DNA of 64,000 bases. Source: Aquirhabdus sp. (lineage in GTDB: Bacteria; Pseudomonadota; Gammaproteobacteria; Pseudomonadales; Moraxellaceae). Position 1 is the stretch's first letter, and each line of letters opens with the position of its first letter. The stretch spans positions 1-64,000 of the forward strand of contig JASLHI010000014.1 in the NCBI GenBank assembly GCA_030149815.1. Reading direction: 5' to 3'. The notes beneath the pieces were generated by a model. It saw nothing but the letters and a program-made list of their open reading frames with translations, did not search any database and was not told the origin of the DNA. This document shows positions 56,831 to 64,000 of the stretch, piece by piece. Both the position numbers and the translations under genes were made by a program.

Positions 56831-59800
56831 GGGTGATTTCCTATCGCCTGATTCGTCATAATGGGTTGCACCGCGCTCGTGACAGCAACTGGTACAACTC
56901 CTGTAACCTGATTCGTCGTAATCGCAGGAACGAGTTGTAGACCTTTTAAGCTGTTTCCTCCTGCTGGAGAATCAGTTGTACTCGTTGCGGATGGCTGCGA
57001 ATTACCGCCACTAATTAAACGGAACTTCACCGTCACAGAATTCGGCGATCCTGCTTGTGATATGGCCGTGCTTACCCATTTCAACTCAAATGTCCCATCC
57101 GCAATTTTCTTGCGTTGCGCAGAACTCATCATGCGCTCCAACCCATAGCTACCAGGCACATCCAAGATCGTGACTAGTCGTCCTTCAAAATCCATCCCTG
57201 TAATTTTTACACCGGGTTGACTTGAAGGATTTGGCCAGATGAAACTTGTCCACTCCTGCAAACCATTTCGATAACGCATACGCTGCCCATCGACTTCAAT
57301 CGTATATTCACTCAGCCCTGCTACAGGAACAGGCATAATCTGGAACGTTGTTTGTGCAGGATTACTTGATGCTGCTGTAGGAGAAGCTGAACTAGTCGCA
57401 GTTGAGCCACCGCCTACTGGTGCTAGATATCTAGGAAAATCGGCAATGAATTGAGGCTCCAAATGAACCCCAATATCATTCCAAGTTTTGGCTGATAACT
57501 GATCACCGCGACGAGTCACAATTGGATCGAGCTTAGATGTGACAAATGCACCCACACTACCACTCTCCCCAAAAACTCGACCAATTTCTGCGCCTGTTGC
57601 TTCAACACGTGCATTGGCTGTAAATGGATATTTTTGAGCGAGATCACGATTAAAAGGTTGATAGACCTGTGCTGCCCAAATCTTGTTGAGTTCATTTTGA
57701 GCAGGCGTAATCAGCACGGCAAAAGACTGGGTTAATGGCTTAAGCAATAAAGGACGCAGTATTTGCTTCATACTCTCTGTGGCGCCAGCCAGTATTTGCT
57801 CATCAATGAGTTGCTGAGTTGAATTCAGTTCAGAACCGCCTTCATTCAGTGTTTGCTTGACCATCTCTAATGATCCAGGGCCAATATCTCCCGCACTTTT
57901 TATTTTGTTTAATCGAGTACGAATTTGAGATAGATACCCCAAATAAACCGTCAAGAATGACCGTTTCTGATTATCCTCTCGAACATTCACGATATTATGA
58001 AGCGGAGCAAACTCAGTTCCTAAAGCCCCTAAAGCTGTCAAATTTGGATATTGCGCACCCACATTCACTTGAACTTGTGATGGTGTTCGCTGAAGAATAG
58101 TACGTTTCACCCATTCAAAAAATCCCGTCTTTGCTGTCGATAAACGATCATCCACAGCAGAAGGATTATCCCAGCTCGTTTCACGATCAAGCACCGTAAA
58201 TAACTTTAAGATCGGAGACAGCTCAGGATCACCAAGTCCATTCATCAGTGTCACTTCCTGATTAAAATCAGTCGCAGGCACGTAATCAATTGACTGGATA
58301 AACTTCTTCCATTCCGCAATGTCATCGCGTTTATACATTGCAATCAAATCCTTACGGATTTGCTCAGGACTTCCTGTTAATGTCAGATCATCATTGCGAA
58401 CCGTATTCAGTACCCAATCCTGACCTTGCACGTTTTCTGTTGCTGCCTTATCAATCGCTTGACTAATATAACCATCCCAAGCAGCCTTGGTAAATGTTCC
58501 TGCAATGACATAGTTACCCGTCATGAAACTTCGATTTTGCTCACCCACAATTTGGGCAACGGTAATCGTTGGATAACGAGCTGATGCACGCATTTTGATT
58601 TCGGCATACACACGATCACGAGCAGGCATGCCTTTGACGACACGTCGTAAGTTATCTCGTGTTTGGTCAACTAAAGCCAGATTGGTTTCCAAAACAGGAA
58701 AGTCAGGAACATTTGACTGAGACAAAGAATAACTAATAATGCGCTCTGCACTACGAATCATGTCGCTACGAGACATATCGCCACGATTGGCATCGAGCCA
58801 TGTTCGCCAGAATCGAGTAATCTGATCATTCAAATGACTTTGATCCATATGACTATGATCGCCCAACATCAGATATGCTTTTAGTGCGTTGTAGGCATCC
58901 TCAACATTGGTTGGCGAGGCGTCTTTATATTGCTGCGCGGCATTAACCGTCATTGCTGCAACGGGCTGATCTGTTGGTTGTAATTGACGAACATTCGCAT
59001 TCACCTCATCCAAGAATTTTTCTAAATTCTCAGAAACAGGTTTCAGCATAATTTCCTTAATGCCCAACAAATACTCTTGGCGTACTTTGGTTCTAAGTGC
59101 ATCTCCCTGATACAAACCAAAACGTATTGACCACGGTCGATCATGATCATATTGATCTAATTGTTCTAAACGATCTTGGAGAATTTCCAATGATTTGAGT
59201 TGACTTGGCATATCGCCTTGACCAGCACTTTGAATCCGCTTAACTTGTGCCAAATCAATTGCAACACGTTGCACTAATTGTTGATTATTCATATATGACC
59301 ATGTCCACAAGCTGAGTAAAATACCAGCAGATAACAAGGTCACTAAGAATAAAATATGACGCCGTTGGCGACGATCACGATTGGTATGCTGTCTCACCAA
59401 ATGACGATCAGCAAGAATCACTTTTGAAAATAAATGATTCAAGAAATAACCATGCTGAATCGTTGGTGTTGTTGCAGGTTCAGACATCTGACTTGATGCC
59501 TTTAAACCAAATCGCTCCAGCATCTGTGCAGTCATTGGACTACCCAACTGCCCCTCTTGCAATGCACTGGTGAAGTAGAAGCCACGAAATACAGGTTTAA
59601 ACTGGAATGGATTATCTTCAAACAGCGTGGCGATAAATGTCCGAAGTGCAGGGCGAATCGCTTTGAACTCAAGCGGAAAAGTCATAATACTTGGCGATAA
59701 GGTTTGATGATGACGCATCGTCAGATGAGTTGTTCCAAGATCTTTTAACCCGTCATATAGCACATCGAGTTGCTGATCAAAATGTGTGACTGCATCCGTT

Positions 59801-60681
59801 TGATCATGTTCTTTAAATGGAATCGTTGCACCCCAAACCTGCGCACGATCCTCCTGATCATAATCTGAAAAAAATTCCGTGAATCCAGATAACAAATCCA
59901 TCTTGGTAAACACAATATAAACAGGTGCAAAGACTTCTAACTTTTCAGTTAAATCCTGTACACGACTACGCAGATTTTTTGCCAATGTAACGACATGCTC
60001 AGGATTACTATTCGTTAGTTCAGCAACACTAACACCAATAATAATGCCGTTGATTGGTGCACGGGAGCGATGCTTTTTTAACAAACCTAAAAAACTCAAC
60101 CACTCTTTATGATCTTCTTCATGAACAGCGTAACGACCTGCTGTATCCAGCAAAATGCCTTCCGTTGAAAAAAACCAATCACAATTTCTCGTTCCGCCGA
60201 TTCCTCGAATCGCAGGACCACCTTGCTGATCGGCAAACGGAAAACGTAATCCAGAATGTTGAATCGCTGAGCTCTTTCCTGCTGCTGGATTACCAATCAT
60301 CATGTACCAAGGCAACTCATACAACGCCGCACGCCCAGTCCGATCACCTAACCTCGACTTACGAATGGTACGAATCGCATCATTCATCCGCATCCGTAAG
60401 TGCTGGGTTTCCTCGTGATCTTGCTGCGTTTTCTTAAAACTTCTGACTTGTTTATTTTCTTGTAGAAGCTCTATCAACTCATCACCACGATGACGAGAAC
60501 GATTACTCTGATACCACCAGATTAATAGCCACACCATAAAAACAGCTACAACACTCGCCACTACCGACCAGTAAACGTTAGGTGGAAAAACACGTTGCAA
60601 TGCGACAAGTACAATTAAGCCGCCTAGCGTGACAATAAAACGTGGGTCAGAAACAATTGACCAAATACGATTAAAATTCAT
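56827..60681 (-). CDS. tssM: Type VI secretion membrane protein TssM (IcmF)
   Basis: Large inner-membrane protein that forms the trans-envelope complex with TssL and TssJ. Two N-terminal membrane segments (about 14-55) are followed by a cytoplasmic GTPase-like domain with an intact Walker A GNPAAGKSS (about residue 130), a third membrane segment near residue 430 (ILFLVTLLSAGILLSLW), and a long periplasmic region to residue 1284. An ASPTAASSN-type Ser/Thr-rich insert lies near residue 1110. tssL and tssJ are not in the window. Confidence 0.96.
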   Translation of the reverse strand: MNFNRIWSIVSDPRFIVTLGGLIVLVALQRVFPPNVYWSVVASVVAVFMVWLLIWWYQSNRSRHRGDELIELLQENKQVRSFKKTQQDHEETQHLRMRMNDAIRTIRKSRLGDRTGRAALYELPWYMMIGNPAAGKSSAIQHSGLRFPFADQQGGPAIRGIGGTRNCDWFFSTEGILLDTAGRYAVHEEDHKEWLSFLGLLKKHRSRAPINGIIIGVSVAELTNSNPEHVVTLAKNLRSRVQDLTEKLEVFAPVYIVFTKMDLLSGFTEFFSDYDQEDRAQVWGATIPFKEHDQTDAVTHFDQQLDVLYDGLKDLGTTHLTMRHHQTLSPSIMTFPLEFKAIRPALRTFIATLFEDNPFQFKPVFRGFYFTSALQEGQLGSPMTAQMLERFGLKASSQMSEPATTPTIQHGYFLNHLFSKVILADRHLVRQHTNRDRRQRRHILFLVTLLSAGILLSLWTWSYMNNQQLVQRVAIDLAQVKRIQSAGQGDMPSQLKSLEILQDRLEQLDQYDHDRPWSIRFGLYQGDALRTKVRQEYLLGIKEIMLKPVSENLEKFLDEVNANVRQLQPTDQPVAAMTVNAAQQYKDASPTNVEDAYNALKAYLMLGDHSHMDQSHLNDQITRFWRTWLDANRGDMSRSDMIRSAERIISYSLSQSNVPDFPVLETNLALVDQTRDNLRRVVKGMPARDRVYAEIKMRASARYPTITVAQIVGEQNRSFMTGNYVIAGTFTKAAWDGYISQAIDKAATENVQGQDWVLNTVRNDDLTLTGSPEQIRKDLIAMYKRDDIAEWKKFIQSIDYVPATDFNQEVTLMNGLGDPELSPILKLFTVLDRETSWDNPSAVDDRLSTAKTGFFEWVKRTILQRTPSQVQVNVGAQYPNLTALGALGTEFAPLHNIVNVREDNQKRSFLTVYLGYLSQIRTRLNKIKSAGDIGPGSLEMVKQTLNEGGSELNSTQQLIDEQILAGATESMKQILRPLLLKPLTQSFAVLITPAQNELNKIWAAQVYQPFNRDLAQKYPFTANARVEATGAEIGRVFGESGSVGAFVTSKLDPIVTRRGDQLSAKTWNDIGVHLEPQFIADFPRYLAPVGGGSTATSSASPTAASSNPAQTTFQIMPVPVAGLSEYTIEVDGQRMRYRNGLQEWTSFIWPNPSSQPGVKITGMDFEGRLVTILDVPGSYGLERMMSSAQRKKIADGTFELKWVSTAISQAGSPNSVTVKFRLISGGNSQPSATSTTDSPAGGNSLKGLQLVPAITTNQVTGVVPVAVTSAVQPIMTNQAIGNHP

Positions 60682-60720
60682 AACAAAATCAAATAATTAT
60701 CGATAGGATTATTAATAAAA

Positions 60721-62292
60721 TTATGCATTTTCAGAGATCTCTCTAATGACTTTTTCTTGGGTCACCTCATCTGTATCAATCGGTAAATACGATGTGACTA
60801 ACCACAATCCACGTAAAAGCTCCCCAGAACTGGAAATGAGAGGAACATGTTGTTCGGTTGATTCAGCGTGCTGCATCGCAATGGCAAGCGAGAGACCAGG
60901 AGCCAAGGCATATGTGCTTTCCAATAAAGATCCGCTATAAATCAGGTTCTCAGCAGGCAAATCAAAAGGTCGAAGCGCTAAGGCTAATTCGCGAAGATTC
61001 ATGTTGTTGGATGGATTGATATCTGTCATTAAAATACGCTGATCAGATATTAAATCCACGGTATCGCTAGGATAAAAACGACGTAGCTCATCAAAGCCAT
61101 CATTGATTGCTGTCGCTTCAAGCGATTCACCCGCATTAACAGGTTTTGGTCTGCTTTTCAGAATAGGTTTCGTTATTCGAGACAAAACAGGTAATGAGGG
61201 AATCGGCGTCACATCATTCGTGATTAAAAATGAAAAGCTCGATTCTGTTGGAATAAGGTGAGAATTTTCAGGGAGCAACAGATCAATCAAATCTTGGTCT
61301 AAACTCGAATCCACGCCGATCACAAACAGAACTGAAGACTCAGTATCTTTTGATTGTGCAGTAAGTATGTGTTCAAGATGTTGTAAAGTCTCATCAGCAT
61401 CTTTGGTGATACGATAAATCCACTGAATCTGATCGACATGAAAACCATAGCGCAGCATCTGATCAGCAGCAGCTTGTTGTAGATACTGCTGATCCTGAAC
61501 AGACAGATGATGTGGTAGTAAATATAAGATTTTTAGCTGTTTAGGCCATACATGTGATTGCTCTTTAATAGAGTTCTGAACAGGCTCTGTTGCTTTCCTA
61601 CCCTGCCAAGCAGGATGCAAAATCGCTTGCTGAGAATGATTCGGCTCTTGCCACACAAATATCTCTGTAATTCCCTCGGCAAGTGTAGTTAAGACTGAAT
61701 CCAATTGATCATAAATATTCTGCGTTAAAGCTTCTATGCGTCGAGCTCTAACTGATAAATGTCCATCAGCAACATTCTTAGGATTATCCGAATACGCTAT
61801 TGAACTATTTATGGCCAAATCAATACGACGACTCAATAACTTTGCACCATTCGCATTCCATAGTTCGCCATCACATTGGGCAGTTTTGAATTGCTGTAAA
61901 CCTTCTATAATTTGATCAGCATAATCCCCTAATTGAGTTTGGACGGTGACTGCATAGACAGACAACCAAGGCATTTTTTGGTTTTCAGGCAAAATCTCTT
62001 TATGACATTCAGATTGTTGTTCTAATGCAATATTACTACGCACTTTGAACCATTTATGAAATCGAAAAATACCATATACGCAAGCGACGATAAAACTAGG
62101 CAGCAGGATGAGTATTAAAATCAGTGATGTGGGAGACACATCAGCGCTCGTCTGACGCCAATATGAAATTGCAACTAAGCCGCACAAACCAAATACACCA
62201 GCAATTAATAAAATCCAACGCAAACGACTACTCCAATTCCAAATATTTTTATTGTTTGTAGCAACAGCTCTGTAAAAATTAACTATTCCCAA
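60721..62292 (-). CDS. Unknown T6SS-locus membrane protein (523 aa)
   Basis: Two N-terminal membrane helices (about 25-42 and 55-75) followed by about 440 soluble residues, all without a family I recognise. The soluble part has helix-rich segments (DYADQIIEGLQQF, LDSVLTTLAEGITEIF) and a Leu-rich core (LPHHLSVQDQQYLQQAAADQM, LFVIGVDSSLDQDLIDLLLP). It overlaps the PAAR gene stop by 14 bases and ends 40 bases before tssM, so it is part of the T6SS operon. Acinetobacter T6SS loci carry a few lineage-specific asa genes, and this is likely one of them, but I cannot say which. Confidence 0.75.
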   Translation of the reverse strand: MGIVNFYRAVATNNKNIWNWSSRLRWILLIAGVFGLCGLVAISYWRQTSADVSPTSLILILILLPSFIVACVYGIFRFHKWFKVRSNIALEQQSECHKEILPENQKMPWLSVYAVTVQTQLGDYADQIIEGLQQFKTAQCDGELWNANGAKLLSRRIDLAINSSIAYSDNPKNVADGHLSVRARRIEALTQNIYDQLDSVLTTLAEGITEIFVWQEPNHSQQAILHPAWQGRKATEPVQNSIKEQSHVWPKQLKILYLLPHHLSVQDQQYLQQAAADQMLRYGFHVDQIQWIYRITKDADETLQHLEHILTAQSKDTESSVLFVIGVDSSLDQDLIDLLLPENSHLIPTESSFSFLITNDVTPIPSLPVLSRITKPILKSRPKPVNAGESLEATAINDGFDELRRFYPSDTVDLISDQRILMTDINPSNNMNLRELALALRPFDLPAENLIYSGSLLESTYALAPGLSLAIAMQHAESTEQHVPLISSSGELLRGLWLVTSYLPIDTDEVTQEKVIREISENA

Positions 62293-62551
62293 CTGTTAAA
62301 GCTTGGTTTGCAATCAGTAATGCACCGCATGCAGTTTTATCTCCATGCCGAGCAACTGCTTTGCCATTTACAATCATTGTTTGATCTCCACTGACAATGG
62401 TTGTCGTTCCACCATGTCCTTTGATCGGACAAGTCACTTGATCGCCGACACAAGCAATCGCAACCCCATTGATCGTCAGCGTAGAACTACCTTGAATCAC
62501 CGTTCCACCATGCGATGTGGTCGCGCCCACAGTAATCAATGCCTTTGCCAT
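62279..62551 (-). CDS. PAAR-domain T6SS spike-tip protein
   Basis: A 90-residue PAAR protein forming the sharp tip on the VgrG spike. Typical pattern: ITVGATTSHGGTVIQGSSTL, ACVGDQVTCPI, HGGTTTIVSGDQ and VNGKAVARHGDKTACGA, with His and Cys residues available for the single zinc. There is no toxin extension, so any cargo must be carried by VgrG or a separate protein. No effector gene adjoins it in the window. Confidence 0.95.
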   Translation of the reverse strand: MAKALITVGATTSHGGTVIQGSSTLTINGVAIACVGDQVTCPIKGHGGTTTIVSGDQTMIVNGKAVARHGDKTACGALLIANQALTVGNS

Positions 62552-62602
62552 AATGCACTCTGATCATTTATATATATGAAGCATCACTTCTATTCTTAAA
62601 AA

Positions 62603-63517
62603 CTACTCATAAGCTGGCGCATTTGGATCAACTGATTCTGAAGTCAACTTCTGAGCAATATCGGCATTCCCCAATACACCAAGCATCCGAAACTCGGTAT
62701 GTCCTAAATCCATCATTTTCCAGCGTCCACCCCATGTTAATCCGACTGATTCAGCAACCTCACCATAATGCTGATACCCTTGCATTGCCCAAGGATCTTT
62801 TTCAGTAATCACCACCTTCCCATTACGCAGAAATGCAACATCTCCTGCCAATCCAAATTGGTGGTAACTCCGATAACCCGTCGCATGCGTGACATTTTCC
62901 CCCATACCAGCCAATCGATTCTGCCGCTCTGGACTTCGATAACCTTCTAACAAAACCAGATCGTAACCATAACGCTCTTTCATCAGCTTAAAGACCAAAA
63001 GTAGTCGTTGGACATATCTTGGATTCATCTTGTCCCATTTCCGATCTGCGGTTTGCAACATCCGTTCCGCAGGCACTATTGTTACCGAACCACTTTGATC
63101 AATCATTTCAGCATGACGAGCAACCTTTTCTGCGTCGACAATCAAATCCGTCGCAACTTCGGGTGGAGGCACCAACATTTCACCTTCTAATAACGCATAA
63201 ATCTGCGGATCCGTATCCCGAAAAGACTCATAGTCCATTGGAGGCACTGAAGGCTGACGCGTTGCAACCCAAATCACTGGCGTAATCAACAAAATCAAAC
63301 CTGCCGATACAATCCAAATCGACTGGCGATGCTCGACAGTTTTAAACTCTGTCTTTGGTGTTGGAATAGCCAAAACAAAACGACGAATAAATACTCTCGA
63401 AAATCGATGAATAACTCTAGGCCACGCTCGAATATAATCTCTCGCACTGGATGAAAGCAGTAACACTCCTGCACTGCCAATCAGCAAGAAATAGCCAAAA
63501 ATTATTAGCCAAATCAT
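62603..63517 (-). CDS. tagX: TagX: M15-type peptidoglycan endopeptidase of T6SS
   Basis: A 304-residue membrane-anchored enzyme. Two membrane segments (about 1-22 and 68-88) precede a VanY/M15 domain. Zinc ligands and active site: HQFGLAGD (first His and Asp, about residue 215) and DLGHTEFR (second His). TagX of Acinetobacter cuts peptidoglycan so the T6SS can be assembled through the wall; the match here is by domain and position. Confidence 0.92.
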   Translation of the reverse strand: MIWLIIFGYFLLIGSAGVLLLSSSARDYIRAWPRVIHRFSRVFIRRFVLAIPTPKTEFKTVEHRQSIWIVSAGLILLITPVIWVATRQPSVPPMDYESFRDTDPQIYALLEGEMLVPPPEVATDLIVDAEKVARHAEMIDQSGSVTIVPAERMLQTADRKWDKMNPRYVQRLLLVFKLMKERYGYDLVLLEGYRSPERQNRLAGMGENVTHATGYRSYHQFGLAGDVAFLRNGKVVITEKDPWAMQGYQHYGEVAESVGLTWGGRWKMMDLGHTEFRMLGVLGNADIAQKLTSESVDPNAPAYE

Positions 63518-63549
63518 GAGCTAAATACTTTTATCATGAATCAAATAAA

Positions 63550-63999
63550 TCACTTACTATCGTCGCTAGACTTCGCTCTCGTTGTGATATTGACTGCTAA
63601 AGGATGATCCATCGTATCGAGCATGCTCTTGACCAACAGTACGTCTTTATCATGCGAGAATGGTTTCTTCTGTGTTGCAACGGCAGGTGTCATCGCAGCA
63701 GATAGACTATTCTTAGTTTTGCTTTTCTGGACGGTATCAGCAGTAATCTTATCTTGTTCTAATTTTGGTTTTTCAATGGGATGGCTACCCACTCTGTTAT
63801 TTGTGATATGGGGTGGTGCTAAGGCATCGCTATGCTGAGTCTTGCTTTCGATCAATCTTTGAAGCCGTGCATCATCTTTAGAAGGGGACAAGCTCTGTTC
63901 TTCAACTTTTTGACGACTTATTTTTAATTGAATCGTTTTCTGAATATCATCTTCCTTGAATGAAGCCAACGGATTATTAATTGGCGCAGGACTCAATGG
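63550..63999 (-). CDS. Partial T6SS-locus gene, start beyond the window
   Basis: The frame is open to the right edge (a TTG at 63996 is internal or only apparent). The visible C-terminal part of about 149 residues is polar and Pro/Lys/Gln-rich (QRLIESKTQHSDALAPP, IEKPKLEQDKITADTVQKSK) with no membrane helix, ending MDHPLAVNITTRAKSSDDSK. It ends 32 bases before tagX, so it is probably in the same operon. Family not recognised. Confidence 0.6.
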   Translation of the reverse strand, partial: PLSPAPINNPLASFKEDDIQKTIQLKISRQKVEEQSLSPSKDDARLQRLIESKTQHSDALAPPHITNNRVGSHPIEKPKLEQDKITADTVQKSKTKNSLSAAMTPAVATQKKPFSHDKDVLLVKSMLDTMDHPLAVNITTRAKSSDDSK

Positions 64000-64000
64000 T

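Noticed and set aside
62279..62551. PAAR protein with toxic extension
   Set aside because: The protein ends right after the PAAR fold at 90 residues.
1..64000. tRNA, rRNA and CRISPR
   Set aside because: Reading the intergenic regions showed no cloverleaf, rRNA segment or regularly spaced direct repeats.

Overview
The window looks like a chromosome segment of Acinetobacter or a close Moraxellaceae relative. The evidence is moderate-to-low GC, an obgE/proB neighbourhood, the kdsD-kdsC-lptC-lptA-lptB run, a lepA-lepB-DUF4845-rnc-era-recO-pdxJ run, and a type VI secretion (T6SS) block carrying tagX, tagF and tagN beside tssM, an arrangement I associate with Acinetobacter. No rRNA, tRNA or CRISPR was recognised.

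Layout. (1) 1-3 kb, accessory: the 3' end of a large polymorphic toxin with a RES-like (NAD-attacking) C-terminal tip, a small two-CxxC protein that is probably its immunity partner, and an IS3-family insertion sequence whose orfA appears frameshifted. (2) 3-12 kb: a DUF1615 lipoprotein, proB, a DUF975 membrane protein, obgE, an XRE/ImmA regulator-protease pair divergent from an unknown gene with a faint resemblance to bacterial HORMA family 1 proteins, and cysS. (3) 12-16 kb: Kdo synthesis and lipopolysaccharide transport genes. (4) 16-23 kb: a Lys-tailed exported protein, a crotonase and sbcDC. (5) 23.7-27.5 kb: tssH (clpV) and tssA, with a perfect CRP/Vfr-type palindrome upstream. (6) 27.6-43.9 kb: mostly housekeeping genes (rpsU, yqeY, tusA-like, pdxJ, recO, era, rnc, lepB, lepA, mfd, lysS, gpx, msrB), plus a 35-residue mini-gene with its own terminator between mfd and lepA. 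(7) 44-55 kb: an AlaA-type aminotransferase with an N-terminal extension, a DUF1566 protein behind a second perfect CRP-type site, a 33-residue His-rich lipoprotein, dnaE, a pseudo-Hpt protein, trmJ, cysE, a TPR lipoprotein and a second crotonase. (8) 55-64 kb, minus strand: tagN, tagF, tssM, an unknown two-TM protein, PAAR, tagX and a partial gene running off the window.

Working together: TssH and TssA (sheath recycling and assembly cap) belong to the same apparatus as TssM, TagF, TagN, PAAR and TagX (membrane complex, regulation, spike tip and peptidoglycan cutting), yet about 27 kb of housekeeping genes separates the two groups; sheath, tube and most baseplate genes are not in the window. 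The most speculative but interesting items are the RES toxin/immunity pair and the XRE-ImmA/HORMA-like divergent unit, which shares a near-perfect 18-bp palindrome overlapping a consensus-like promoter. All family calls come from reading motifs in translated sequence; no database search was run.
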